A stretch of DNA of 7,256 nucleotides from contig JACQEV010000010.1 of assembly GCA_016200385.1 (NCBI GenBank), positions 1 to 7,256 of the forward strand, in the 5' to 3' direction. This document shows positions 1 through 6,182 of this stretch, in pieces; the stretch's first letter is position 1, and each line of letters starts with the position of its first letter. Both the position numbers and the translations under genes were made by a program. The DNA comes from Candidatus Methylomirabilota bacterium (GTDB lineage Bacteria > Methylomirabilota > Methylomirabilia > Methylomirabilales > Methylomirabilaceae). Below the pieces are notes generated by a model. It did no database searches and had not been told where the DNA came from. It worked only from the letters and a program-made list of their open reading frames with translations.

Positions 1-2156
1 GCGGCCTGCGGCGCGGCCTGGCGACCCTGTGCGTGCTGTTCAACCCCGATACCATCTTCAAGCTCCAGCATGCCACCAGCACCGGCCGGTTCAAGATCTT
101 CAAGGAGTACACCGACCTGGTGAACCAGCAGAACGGAAACCTGTGCACCCTGCGGGGACTCTTCGAGTTCAAGTTCGCCGACCAGCCAATCCCGATCGAG
201 AAGGTCGAGCCGATCAAGTCAATCCTCAAGCGCTTCGCCACCGGCGCCATGTCCTACGGCTCGATCAGCCAGGAGGCCCACGAGACCCTCGCCATCGCGA
301 TGAACCGGATGGGCGCCAGGTCCAATACCGGCGAGGGGGGCGAGGACCCGGCGCGTTACAAGCGCGACCCCAACGGCGACTGGCGCCGCAGCGCGGTCAA
401 GCAGGTCGCCTCCGGCCGCTTCGGCGTGACCAGCGAGTACCTGGTCAACTGCACCGATCTTCAGATCAAGATGGCCCAGGGGTCCAAGCCGGGCGAAGGT
501 GGCCAGCTTCCCGGTCAGAAGGTCTATCCGTGGATCGCCAAGGTCCGGTATTCCACCCCAGGCGTGGGGCTGATCTCCCCTCCCCCGCACCACGACATCT
601 ACTCGATCGAGGACATTGCACAGCTCATCCACGACTTGAAGAATAGTAACCCAAATGCCCGAGTTCACGTGAAACTCGTCGCTGAGGTCAGCGTGGGAAC
701 GGTCGCGGCCGGCGTGGCCAAGGCCCACTCCGACGTGGTCCTGATCTCCGGTCACGACGGAGGCACGGGCGCGTCCCCGCTCAGCAGCATCAAGCACGCA
801 GGGCTCCCGTGGGAACTGGGGGTCGCCGAGACGCAACAGGTCCTGGTCATGAACAAGCTCCGCGATCGAATCACCGTCCAGACGGACGGGCAAATGAAGA
901 CCGGCCGCGACGTGGCCATCGCGGCCCTGCTGGGCGCGGAAGAGTACGGCTTCTCGACGGCGCCGCTGGTCGTGATGGGCTGCATCATGATGCGCGTCTG
1001 CCACCTGAACACCTGCCCCGTGGGCATCGCGACCCAGGATCCCGAGCTCAGAAAGAAATTCACCGGCAAGCCGGAGTCCGTCGAGAACTTCTTCCGCTTC
1101 ATCGCTCAGGAGGTTCGCGAGCTGATGGCCAAGCTCGGGTTCCGGTCGATGGATGAGATGATCGGCCGGTCGGACCGCCTCGATATGGCGAAGGCGGTGG
1201 GCCACTGGAAGGCCCGAGGACTTGACTACTCCTCGATCCTCTATCGCCCGGAGGTCGGGCCCGACGTCGCGACTCGAAAGGTGAGGGAGCAGGACCATGG
1301 CCTCGAAAAGGCGCTCGACCGGACCACCATCATCCCGCTCTGCCAACCGGCGCTTGAGCGACGCGAGCCCGTGAGCCTGCGCCTGCCGATCCGCAACGTC
1401 AATCGAACGGTCGGCACCCTCCTCGGCTACGAGATCACCACCTGCTACGGGGCCGAGGGGCTGCCCGACGACACGATCCGGATCTACTTCACCGGGTCGG
1501 CGGGGCAAAGCTTCGGCGCATTCATCCCGAAGGGAATCACCTTCACCCTGGAGGGCGACTCCAACGACTACCTCGGCAAGGGCCTGTCGGGCGGCAAGAT
1601 CATCGTGTTCCCGCCCCTGGAGTCCCTCTTCGTCCCCGAGAAGAACATCCTCGTAGGCAACGTGGTCCTCTACGGCGCCACCAGCGGCGAGGCCTATTTC
1701 CGGGGCCTGGCCGGCGAGCGCTTCGCCGTGCGGAACAGCGGTGCCCGGGCCGTCGTGGAGGGCGTCGGCGACCACGGCTGCGAGTACATGACCGGCGGGC
1801 GCGTCGTCGTCATCGGCGAAACCGGGCGGAACTTTGCCGCGGGGATGTCCGGCGGCGTCGCCTTTGTCCTCGACGAGGCCGGCGACTTCAAGGTCCGCTG
1901 TAATCTGACCATGGTCGATCTCGAACCGCTGATCGCCGACGAAGAAATCGAGGATGTGAAGGAGCTGCTCCGCCGCCACGTCCGCTATACCCAAAGCACC
2001 GTGGCCGAGCGAATCCTGAAGCAATGGGACGTGATGCAGCCGAAGTTCGTGAAGGTGATGCCGAAGGATTACAAGCGGGTGATCAACGCGATAAAGCGCG
2101 CCCAACAGGAAGGGATCCCCTGGGAGCAGGCGGCGATGGTGGGGGCGCATGGGTAA
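1..2156 (+). CDS. gltB: Glutamate synthase (GOGAT) large subunit, C-terminal half (5' end outside window)
   Basis: Partial gene; the reading frame is open from base 3, with no start codon needed inside the window. The large subunit transfers the glutamine amide nitrogen to 2-oxoglutarate, making two glutamates. About 717 residues are present, roughly half of a typical 1,500-residue protein, so the N-terminal glutaminase domain lies upstream. Visible parts, in order: the FMN-binding synthase barrel with GAMSYGSIS (about 244-270), [10 protein letters not shown] (about 321-350) and the glycine-rich [11 protein letters not shown] (about 747-780). Next is the 3Fe-4S cluster motif C-x5-C-x4-C, with cysteine codons at 981, 999 and 1014 in CHLNTCPVG. 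The C-terminal GXGXG beta-helix domain covers about 1380-2000 ([33 protein letters not shown]). It ends in TAA and overlaps gltD by 8 bases, so the two are probably translationally coupled. Identification is secure. Confidence 0.98.
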   Translation, partial: GLRRGLATLCVLFNPDTIFKLQHATSTGRFKIFKEYTDLVNQQNGNLCTLRGLFEFKFADQPIPIEKVEPIKSILKRFATGAMSYGSISQEAHETLAIAMNRMGARSNTGEGGEDPARYKRDPNGDWRRSAVKQVASGRFGVTSEYLVNCTDLQIKMAQGSKPGEGGQLPGQKVYPWIAKVRYSTPGVGLISPPPHHDIYSIEDIAQLIHDLKNSNPNARVHVKLVAEVSVGTVAAGVAKAHSDVVLISGHDGGTGASPLSSIKHAGLPWELGVAETQQVLVMNKLRDRITVQTDGQMKTGRDVAIAALLGAEEYGFSTAPLVVMGCIMMRVCHLNTCPVGIATQDPELRKKFTGKPESVENFFRFIAQEVRELMAKLGFRSMDEMIGRSDRLDMAKAVGHWKARGLDYSSILYRPEVGPDVATRKVREQDHGLEKALDRTTIIPLCQPALERREPVSLRLPIRNVNRTVGTLLGYEITTCYGAEGLPDDTIRIYFTGSAGQSFGAFIPKGITFTLEGDSNDYLGKGLSGGKIIVFPPLESLFVPEKNILVGNVVLYGATSGEAYFRGLAGERFAVRNSGARAVVEGVGDHGCEYMTGGRVVVIGETGRNFAAGMSGGVAFVLDEAGDFKVRCNLTMVDLEPLIADEEIEDVKELLRRHVRYTQSTVAERILKQWDVMQPKFVKVMPKDYKRVINAIKRAQQEGIPWEQAAMVGAHG

Positions 2157-3594
2157 GCCCACGGGCTTCGTCGAATTCAAGCGTAAAAAGCAGCCCTACC
2201 GACCCATCGAGGAGCGGCTCCGCGACTGGAAGCTGCAAATGCTTCCCTACCCGACGGAGGAGCTCCAAAAGCAGGGGGCGCGCTGCATGGACTGCGCCGT
2301 GCCCTTTTGCCACCAGGGCTGTCCGTTGGGCAACATCATCCCCGACTGGAACGACCTCGTGTACCGCAGCCGGTGGCAGGACGCGATCGACCGCCTCCAC
2401 GCAACCAACAACTTCCCCGAGTTCACCGGAACGCTCTGCCCCGCCCCGTGCGAGGGCTCCTGCGTCCTCGACATCAACAACGACCCGGTGACCATCAGGG
2501 CCATCGAGCTGGCGACCATCGACCACGCCTTCGAGGAAGGGTGGGTGACGCCACAGCCGCCCGCCGTGCGCACCGGCAAAAAGGTGGCCGTCGTGGGCTC
2601 CGGTCCCGCCGGCCTGGCAGCGGCCCAGCAGCTCAACCGCGCCGGCCACTGGGTGACGGTCTTCGAACGGGCCGACCGGATCGGCGGCCTGCTCCGCTAC
2701 GGGATCCCCGAGTTCAAAATGGAGAAGCGCGTTCTCGACCGCCGGCTGGAGCTGATGGAGAAAGAAGAGATCCAGTTCAGGGTCAATACGAACGTCGGGG
2801 TCAACGTCTCCGTGGAGGAGCTTCGTCGAGAGTTCGACGCCATCCTGCTCGCGGGGGGAGCGACCGCCCCGCGAGACCTCAAGATCCCCGGGCGCGAGCT
2901 TCGCGGGATCCACTTCGCCATGGACTACCTCCCTCTGCAGAACAGGCGCTGCGAGGGCGACGTCATCCCCGACGAGGAGTTCATCACGGCAAAGGGCAAG
3001 CGCGTGGTCATCATCGGCGGGGGCGACACCGGCGCCGACTGCCTGGGGACCGTCCACCGCCAGGGCGCGCTCTCCGTCCACCAGTTCGAGATCCTCCCCC
3101 GTCCGCCCGACACGCGGGCACCCGACAACCCCTGGCCGCAGTGGCCGGTCATCTTTCGCAGCTCTGCCGCCCACGAGGAGGGCGGCACCCGCGAGTTCGC
3201 GGTCTCCACGACCCGCTTCTCCGGGGAGAACGGCCACGTCAAGAAGCTCCATGCCCACCGGGTCGAGGTGGTCCGGGAAGGAAGCCGGCTCGACTTCAAG
3301 CCGGTCCCCGGCACGGACTTCGAGATGGAGGTGGACCTGGTCCTCCTCGCCATGGGTTTCCTCGGTCCGGAGCGGAACGGGATGCTGGAGCACCTCGGCG
3401 TGAAGATGACCGAGCGCGGCAATGTCTGGCGGGACGAGACCTGGATGACCAGCGTCCCCGGCGTCTTCACCGCAGGCGACATGCAGCGCGGCCAGTCACT
3501 CATCGTCTGGGCCATCGCCGAGGGCCGCAGCGCCGCCCGCGGCCTCGACCGCCATCTCATGGGCCATTCCGACCTCCCCGCCCCCCTCCCCTAA
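2149..3594 (+). CDS. gltD: Glutamate synthase (GOGAT) small subunit, NADPH-dependent
   Basis: The 481-residue protein has the usual length. The small subunit oxidises NADPH at FAD and passes electrons through 4Fe-4S clusters to the large subunit. N-terminal cluster cysteines are C46, C49, C54 and C58 ([17 protein letters not shown]), then C97, C101 and C105 (CPAPCEGSC). The FAD Rossmann motif is GSGPAG (150-155), followed by [15 protein letters not shown]. The second dinucleotide (NADPH) motif is GGGDTG (290-295). The late FAD motif TAGD comes before [11 protein letters not shown]. The start is ATG in the gltB-overlapping ATGGGTAA; a weak purine run (GGTGGGGG) sits upstream. Oddity: the last 20 residues (462-481) and the stop are encoded by DNA that recurs at 4502, 5969 (diverged) and 6826. 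The tail matches what I recall of family C-termini (DRYLMG-x-S/T-x-LP), so gltD is more likely the source of the repeat than its recipient. Confidence 0.98.
   Translation: MGKPTGFVEFKRKKQPYRPIEERLRDWKLQMLPYPTEELQKQGARCMDCAVPFCHQGCPLGNIIPDWNDLVYRSRWQDAIDRLHATNNFPEFTGTLCPAPCEGSCVLDINNDPVTIRAIELATIDHAFEEGWVTPQPPAVRTGKKVAVVGSGPAGLAAAQQLNRAGHWVTVFERADRIGGLLRYGIPEFKMEKRVLDRRLELMEKEEIQFRVNTNVGVNVSVEELRREFDAILLAGGATAPRDLKIPGRELRGIHFAMDYLPLQNRRCEGDVIPDEEFITAKGKRVVIIGGGDTGADCLGTVHRQGALSVHQFEILPRPPDTRAPDNPWPQWPVIFRSSAAHEEGGTREFAVSTTRFSGENGHVKKLHAHRVEVVREGSRLDFKPVPGTDFEMEVDLVLLAMGFLGPERNGMLEHLGVKMTERGNVWRDETWMTSVPGVFTAGDMQRGQSLIVWAIAEGRSAARGLDRHLMGHSDLPAPLP
3532..3594 (+). repeat. gltD-tail repeat, copy 1 (inside gltD)
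   Basis: This segment encodes the last 20 residues of GltD plus TAA. Bases 3532-3590 match 4502-4560 at 56 of 59 positions, and 3535-3594 match 6826-6885 at 52 of 60 (counted by eye). It is followed directly by palindromic tail family A (3595-3660). All copies are in direct orientation. Confidence 0.9.
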
Positions 3595-3660
3595 CCCCAA
3601 CAGAGCTTCCGTTCGTCCTGAGGAGGCGCGGTGTTTCCGCGCCGTCTCGAAGGGCGAGCG
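3595..3660. repeat. Palindromic repeat tail A, copy 1 (imperfect hairpin after gltD)
   Basis: The core is a perfect 7-bp stem, GGCGCGG/CCGCGCC, with loop TGTTT. It is extended by outer arms CCTGAG and CTCGAAGG that pair with a small GA bulge. The same unit occurs at 6001-6063 (48 of 58 positions shared over 3595-3652, by eye) and, without the gltD tail, at 5344-5390. It could act as a transcription barrier behind gltBD, but no T tract follows, so I do not call it an intrinsic terminator. The CCTGAG...TCGAAGG arms resemble palindromes that are common in many bacterial genomes (from memory). Confidence 0.8.
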
Positions 3661-3704
3661 GGATTCGGTACTGAAGGCTGATCCCTGACCGCTACCTTTC
3701 AACC

Positions 3705-3734
3705 TTGACATTGCCCTCCGACGAGAGGTAGCTT
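3705..3734 (+). promoter_or_regulatory. Weak candidate promoter for the HEPN/MNT module
   Basis: TTGACA at 3705-3710 is a perfect -35 box. The best -10 at suitable spacing is TAGCTT at 3729-3734 (spacer 18, three of six consensus bases). It lies about 50 bases upstream of the HEPN start. The -35 box sits in a CAACCTTGACA motif that is also found at 5447 and, with one change, at 5213. Confidence 0.3.
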
Positions 3735-3786
3735 CGTGTCCAGTTAAAGTACGGCTTGCAGCCAACTGACTCGGGGGGCAACGATA

Positions 3787-4191
3787 GTGACGGATTCCAC
3801 AGGCAAGGATGTTAAGTCATGGGTTGATGCCTCCCGATACGATCTGGAAACCGCCAGGGCACTGCTAGGGTCCCGCCGTTACCTTTACGTCCTCTTTATG
3901 TGTCAGCAGTCCCTGGAAAAGCTTCTGAAAGCCCACCTGACGAGACGCACCGCCGCGTTCCCGCCGAGGATTCACAGCCTAGGGCGCCTTGCAGAGTTGG
4001 CCGGGCTTGAGCTTTCACAAGATGACAAAGCGCTGCTCGAGCGGTTGTCACTCTATTACCTGCAGAGTCGATATCCCCCAGAGATTCACGCCCTGGCGAA
4101 ACAGATCACTCGGTCAGTGGCGATGACGCATCTGGCGCAGACGGAGGTCCTGTGGAAGCGGTTAAGGCGGCACCTGATACGGAACAAATAA
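3787..4191 (+). CDS. HEPN domain protein (toxin-like partner of an MNT nucleotidyltransferase)
   Basis: The 134-residue all-helical protein matches the HEPN family (PF05168-like). It has the N-terminal signature WVDASRYDLETARAL, then CQQSLEKLLKAHL (39-51), PPRIHSLGRLAELAGL (59-74) and YYLQSRYPPEIH (90-101). R95 and H101 give an R-x5-H arrangement compatible with the HEPN RNase motif R-x4-6-H. The Tyr two residues after His, which is AMPylated in characterised HepT proteins, is absent (H-A-L here). The start is GTG with a GGGGGG run (3773-3778) about 8 bases upstream; no better in-frame start is visible. It overlaps the downstream MNT gene by 40 bases, the typical two-gene HEPN/MNT arrangement. 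Many such pairs act as toxin and antitoxin; activity here is inferred. Confidence 0.85.
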   Translation: MTDSTGKDVKSWVDASRYDLETARALLGSRRYLYVLFMCQQSLEKLLKAHLTRRTAAFPPRIHSLGRLAELAGLELSQDDKALLERLSLYYLQSRYPPEIHALAKQITRSVAMTHLAQTEVLWKRLRRHLIRNK

Positions 4192-4502
4192 TCAGGCGAA
4201 CGATCGAGCACCTGCAACGGCGAGTCCGCGTACGACAAGCGGTGCTTTTCGGGTCTCACGCCCGCGGCGAGGCTGATGCCTGGAGTGATGTGGACCTGGC
4301 CGTGATCTCGCCAGACTTCGCGCGGATGAGCCATCGAAAGCTGATGGATCTGCTCGTCGAGACCGTGCTGGAAACCGATTCGTCTGTCGAGATCCGACCA
4401 TACACGCCCAAGGATCTCAAGGAAGCCAGGCCGACCAACCTCCTGGGTCACATCCTCACCGAGGGGAAAGTGGTGTACAAAGACGGAGAATTCTTCCTGT
4501 AG
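4152..4502 (+). CDS. MNT-type nucleotidyltransferase domain protein (antitoxin-like)
   Basis: This 116-residue minimal nucleotidyltransferase has the polymerase-beta fold signature GSHARG (34-39) followed by SDVDL (45-49). D46 and D48 are the metal-binding acids, and E80 in SSVEIRPYT is a plausible third. MNT partners of HEPN toxins neutralise them by binding or by transferring AMP to the toxin; substrate and direction are inferred here. The start is GTG, with GGAGG at 4143-4147 just four bases upstream, inside the HEPN gene (40-base overlap), so translation is probably coupled. The stop TAG (4500-4502) shares its last base with the first base of gltD-tail copy 2, so the gene ends exactly where the repeat begins. 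The C-terminus (EGKVVYKDGEFFL) looks natural, so no truncation is suspected. Confidence 0.87.
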   Translation: MEAVKAAPDTEQIIRRTIEHLQRRVRVRQAVLFGSHARGEADAWSDVDLAVISPDFARMSHRKLMDLLVETVLETDSSVEIRPYTPKDLKEARPTNLLGHILTEGKVVYKDGEFFL

Positions 4503-4563
4503 CCGCCCGCGGCCTCGACCGCTATCTCATGGGCCGCTCCGACCTCCCCGCCCCCCTCCCTTA
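4502..4563 (+). repeat. gltD-tail repeat, copy 2
   Basis: Direct repeat of the gltD 3' end, with three mismatches over 4502-4560 compared with 3532-3590. Translated in the gltD frame it reads [20 protein letters not shown] and then TAA, so the coding phase and stop are preserved. It differs from GltD only by H to Y and H to R. It begins at the last base of the MNT stop codon. Confidence 0.9.
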
Positions 4564-4892
4564 AACAGCAAAGGGGGCTCGCCCCCCCCTGAACTTCTCT
4601 TCGACTTTCCCCCGCCCGTCCATTTTCCCCTGAAGCTTTCGTACACATCCCTACGGCGGCCCACATAATGGATCTCAACGCAGGACTCGTCCTCGTTGAC
4701 CCTGTAGATGATGCGATGCTTTCCGACGCGCAAGGACCGGAAGCCTTTTAGCTCGAGTTGGAGTTCGCGACCATCCAGCGGATCCTTCATGATCTCTGTG
4801 ATCCCGGCTCGGACGGCCGTCTTGACTGTCGGATGGAGTTTCTTGATGATGGCCGAGGCCTCGGGAGTGTATCGCGCCCGGAGGGCCATCAC
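4527..4892 (-). CDS. RelE/ParE-family mRNA interferase toxin with repeat-encoded C-terminal extension
   Basis: The 121-residue reading frame encodes a RelE-superfamily toxin. Residues 1-90 show the fold pattern: an N-terminal YTPEASAIIKKLHP helix, then ELQLELKGFRSLRVGKHRIIYRV (43-65), with basic residues typical of ribosome-dependent mRNA cleavage. The final strand is EIHYVGRRRDVYE (73-85). A normal family member would end near residue 90. Residues 91-121 are Gly/Ser/Arg-rich and are translated from the antisense of gltD-tail copy 2 and its tail, so they look like run-through into the repeat. The start may be GTG at 4892 (GTGA overlap with the antitoxin stop) or ATG at 4889 (TGATG). It is translated directly after the Phd-type antitoxin, in one operon. 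Confidence 0.88.
   Translation of the reverse strand: MMALRARYTPEASAIIKKLHPTVKTAVRAGITEIMKDPLDGRELQLELKGFRSLRVGKHRIIYRVNEDESCVEIHYVGRRRDVYESFRGKWTGGGKSKRSSGGGEPPLLFKGGGRGGRSGP
4561..4589 (-). terminator. Candidate hairpin terminator (minus strand) inside tail B
   Basis: A G5/C5 stem (4573-4577 with 4582-4586, loop CTCG; a sixth G-C pair would close to a two-base loop) lies between the convergent MNT and RelE genes. Read on the minus strand it is followed by the T-rich run TTTGCTGTTTAA, as expected of an intrinsic terminator for the antitoxin-toxin transcript. On the plus strand no T tract follows. It falls inside the extended RelE frame, so termination here would remove the last codons and the stop. 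Confidence 0.4.
4564..4622. repeat. Repeat tail B, copy 1
   Basis: After the G/C hairpin, bases from about 4591 (AACTTCTCTTCGACTTTCCC onward) match the sequence after gltD-tail copy 4 (from 6885, AACTCCTCTTCGACTCTCCC). Tail B thus follows copies 2 and 4, while tail A follows copies 1 and 3. The end near 4622 is set where RelE family-like sequence begins. Confidence 0.65.
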
Positions 4893-5161
4893 CGCTTCCC
4901 GAAGACCTCGTCATGGCGGATCCATCGGCCGGCTCGAGCCTCCCGGAGGGAGCGACGCAGAGACGTCATAGCCTTCTCGTCGCTCAGGATGTCGATGGTC
5001 TCCAGAAACCCCTCGAACCTCTCTACGCTAAGGAGGACGGCGGCGGGGACCCCATTCTTCGTGATGGCGATGATGTCATCCTCAGCTTGCAGATCCCTCA
5101 CCAAGTCCAGCAGCCGAGTCTTGGCCTCTGTAATCGGGATAAAGCGATCTACCTCCTTCAT
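4889..5161 (-). CDS. Phd/YefM-family antitoxin
   Basis: The 90-residue protein matches the Phd/YefM antitoxin family. It has an N-terminal DNA-binding segment FIPITEAKTRLLDLVRDLQ (7-25), then DDIIAITKNGVPAAVLLSVERFEGFLETIDIL (28-59). The variable charged C-terminus would wrap the toxin. Family members bind the RelE-type toxin and repress their own operon. The start is ATG at 5161 with a strong GGAGG ribosome site five bases upstream. The stop overlaps the RelE start (GTGA/TGATG), as in most antitoxin-first TA operons. A perfect-consensus promoter lies about 40 bases upstream (5197-5225), overlapped by three evenly spaced GACC repeats that may be the operator. The gene appears intact. Confidence 0.92.
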   Translation of the reverse strand: MKEVDRFIPITEAKTRLLDLVRDLQAEDDIIAITKNGVPAAVLLSVERFEGFLETIDILSDEKAMTSLRRSLREARAGRWIRHDEVFGKR

Positions 5162-5180
5162 GGCACCCTCCTTCAGGAAC

Positions 5181-5208
5181 GGTCAGAATTATGGTCATTA
5201 TACTGGTC
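5181..5208 (-). promoter_or_regulatory. Candidate operator: three GACC repeats at 12-base spacing
   Basis: On the minus strand GACC occurs at 5208-5205, 5196-5193 and 5184-5181, each separated by an eight-base A/T-rich stretch. The array overlaps the -10 box and the predicted start site. That is a natural place for an autoregulating antitoxin to bind. No inverted symmetry is obvious, and the binding role is inferred. Confidence 0.4.
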
Positions 5209-5225
5209 CTATTCAACCTTGTCAA
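5197..5225 (-). promoter_or_regulatory. Perfect-consensus sigma-70 type promoter of the phd/relE operon
   Basis: On the minus strand, TTGACA (5225-5220) is followed by a 17-base spacer and TATAAT (5202-5197), an exact match to the bacterial housekeeping consensus in both boxes and spacing. The predicted transcription start is about 5190, giving a leader of about 30 bases before the ATG at 5161, with a good ribosome site. Confidence 0.8.
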
Positions 5226-5275
5226 ATGTGAACTTGATATGGGGGGGCCTCTGAGGTCTTGCGCCAGTCCTTCGC

Positions 5276-5335
5276 GTCTCCCCTCCCCCGCGCGGGAGAG
5301 GATTAACGTGACGGGGCGACGAGCCCCACATGGCC
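5276..5335. repeat. Repeat tail C, copy 1 (CCTC...GAGG palindrome)
   Basis: CCTCCCCCGC followed immediately by GCGGGAGAGG forms a near-perfect inverted repeat (9 of 10 pairs) around 5282-5301. The following ATTAACGTGACGGGGCGA and CACATGGCC resemble 6933-6964 (ATGAAGGTGAGGGGGCGC, ATGGCC). This is therefore a second dispersed palindromic family in the window. Confidence 0.6.
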
Positions 5336-5343
5336 AAATCCCG

Positions 5344-5390
5344 CTCACCCTGAGGAGGCGCGGTGTTTTCCCGCCGTCTCGAAGTGTGAA
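5344..5390. repeat. Palindromic repeat tail A, solitary copy
   Basis: It has the CCTGAGGAGGCGCGG ... CGTCTCGAAG arrangement of 3611-3660 but no gltD tail in front. The inner stem has lost one base (CCCGCC instead of CCGCGCC). Outer arms TCAC and GTGTGA still pair, although the bases differ from copy 1. Confidence 0.7.
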
Positions 5391-5409
5391 CGGATTCGTG
5401 AACGGATTT
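5386..5409. repeat. 12-base tandem duplication
   Basis: GTGAACGGATTC is followed at once by GTGAACGGATTT (11 of 12 identical), at the right edge of the solitary tail A hairpin. It could be a slippage product or the scar of a repeat junction. Confidence 0.8.
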
Positions 5410-5602
5410 ATGATGAAATGCTCCACCTGCAACGGCGGGTTCCGGACAACCTTGACAGGTCTTTATAAACAGGAGAGAATAACTGCACCTGTTCAACGTT
5501 TGAAGATTAGACTTTGCTGATCAACATAGTCAACGGGTGGGGCTGAGAAACCGGTATCATTTCGGCATAACGGTATACAACCAAAGGCGCCGGAGGAAGC
5601 TT

Positions 5603-5794
5603 ATGAAAGGCAAAATGAGCATGATCTACTGGAAGAGCGGCAAGTTTTGGCTCGGAAAGCTGAAAGAGCACCCTGAACTCATGACACAGGGAAAAACATT
5701 GAAGGAACTTGAGGAAAATCTCAAGGACGCCTACCAAATGATGGTCATGGAGGATGTCCCTGATAACTATCAGGAAAAAGCGATTGCCATATGA
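5603..5794 (+). CDS. HicB-like antitoxin (type II), short form
   Basis: The 63-residue protein resembles the HicB/UPF0150 partial RNase H-like fold: IYWKSGKFWLGKL (8-20), EHPELMTQGKTLKELEENLKDAY (22-44), then an acidic end. The motif P-E-L-x-T-Q-G-x-T-L-x-E-L-x-x-N-L is the family signature. The start is ATG at 5603, preceded by GGAGG at 5592-5596 with six-base spacing. The frame extends back to a GTG at 5537, but that lacks a ribosome site and gives non-family residues. No C-terminal DNA-binding domain is present, as in short HicB proteins. The stop overlaps the hicA start (ATGA), the usual coupling. The partner toxin is truncated, leaving this antitoxin without an intact local target. Confidence 0.83.
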   Translation: MKGKMSMIYWKSGKFWLGKLKEHPELMTQGKTLKELEENLKDAYQMMVMEDVPDNYQEKAIAI

Positions 5795-5898
5795 AAAGAA
5801 AGGAGTTCGTCAAAGAACTCCAGCGCGCCGGTTGCCTTCTGTTACGGCAATTCTTCTGGTCGCTCGAAACCCTGCTTTCATCCTCGTGTAAATTATGA
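5791..5898 (+). pseudogene. hicA toxin, truncated after about 19 residues
   Basis: The ATG overlaps the hicB stop (ATGA). The first 19 residues, MKRKEFVKELQRAGCLLLR, are a clear HicA N-terminus. A normal HicA continues with a glycine-rich segment carrying the catalytic histidine (G-x-x-H-x-x-Y type) and runs to roughly 60-80 residues. Here the sequence changes to unrelated residues and stops at TGA (5896-5898) after 35 residues. I see no displaced remainder of hicA in any downstream frame, so this looks like a deletion or replacement junction near 5848 rather than a frameshift. The encoded peptide lacks the catalytic histidine and should be inactive. Confidence 0.8.
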
Positions 5899-5968
5899 CA
5901 GCACCACGCTCGCGAATCCTCTCCACCGCCTGTCTGGGCGCTGGAGCGATTCTACGCGGCCGTCAAGA

Positions 5969-6000
5969 GGCCAGCCGGCCTCCGCTGCCCCCTCCCCTAA
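5969..6000 (+). repeat. gltD-tail repeat, copy 3 (diverged)
   Basis: The segment from GGCCAGCCGG to CCCCTCCCCTAA aligns with 3562-3594 with one gap and several substitutions (about 22 of 26 positions over the last part). It keeps the terminal CCCCTCCCCTAACCCC and the stop codon. It is followed directly by tail A, as gltD itself is. Sequence upstream of 5969 does not align well, so the copy is shorter or more decayed than copies 2 and 4. Confidence 0.55.
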
Positions 6001-6063
6001 CCCCGATTGAAGTTCCGTTCGCACTGAGGAGGCGCGGTAGTTTCGCGCCGTCTCGAAGTGCCG
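6001..6063. repeat. Palindromic repeat tail A, copy 3
   Basis: It matches 3595-3652 at 48 of 58 positions (by eye). The left arm has CACTGAG where copy 1 has TCCTGAG, and the right arm has CTCGAAGTGC where copy 1 has CTCGAAGGGC. The pairing is kept although the bases differ. Confidence 0.8.
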
Positions 6064-6105
6064 CTTCCATCTTCCCAGAGGAGGCCCGCAGGGCCTGTCC
6101 TGAGG

Positions 6106-6131
6106 CGTCTCGAAGGGCCGTCTCGAAGGGT
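6106..6131. repeat. 13-base tandem repeat of the tail A right arm
   Basis: CGTCTCGAAGGGC at 6106-6118 is followed at once by CGTCTCGAAGGGT at 6119-6131 (12 of 13 identical). Just upstream is CCTGAGG, so this is a shortened tail A hairpin with its right arm doubled. Confidence 0.8.
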
Positions 6132-6152
6132 GGCATTCCTCTGCTGACCTAT

Positions 6153-6182
6153 TTGCATTTCGATCACGATGTCGGCTATAAG
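6153..6182 (+). promoter_or_regulatory. Weak candidate promoter for the GIY-YIG remnant
   Basis: TTGCAT (6153-6158) and TATAAG (6177-6182) are separated by 18 bases. The -10 ends nine bases before the ATG at 6192, leaving almost no leader and no ribosome site. This is suggestive only. Confidence 0.2.

Larger units (their letters stand above)
5226..5602. other. Non-coding spacer with repeat fragments between phd and hicB
   Basis: No credible gene was found. The stretch contains a tail C palindrome (5276-5335), a solitary tail A hairpin (5344-5390), a 12-base tandem repeat (5386-5409), and TTGACA at 5452-5457 within CAACCTTGACA. A poor -10 (GAGAAT, 5475-5480) lies 17 bases after that box. A/T content rises after about 5400. 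The final 70 bases hold TATACA (5574-5579), without a good -35 box, and the hicB ribosome site. Confidence 0.7.

Noticed and set aside
219..2180. 653-codon open frame on the minus strand opposite gltB
   Set aside because: It is antisense to an unmistakable gltB. Its translation is rich in His, Asp, Gly and Val with no recognisable domain, which is typical of shadow frames in GC-rich DNA.
2083..3393. 436-codon open frame on the minus strand opposite gltD
   Set aside because: Same reason: it shadows gltD, and no family features are visible.
3595..3660. Intrinsic terminator after gltD
   Set aside because: The hairpin is strong but no T tract follows on either strand. Kept only as a palindromic repeat.
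2307..3674. 455-codon plus-strand frame overlapping gltD
   Set aside because: Out of frame with gltD. Its Arg/Pro/Gly-rich translation is typical of the +1 frame of GC-rich genes.
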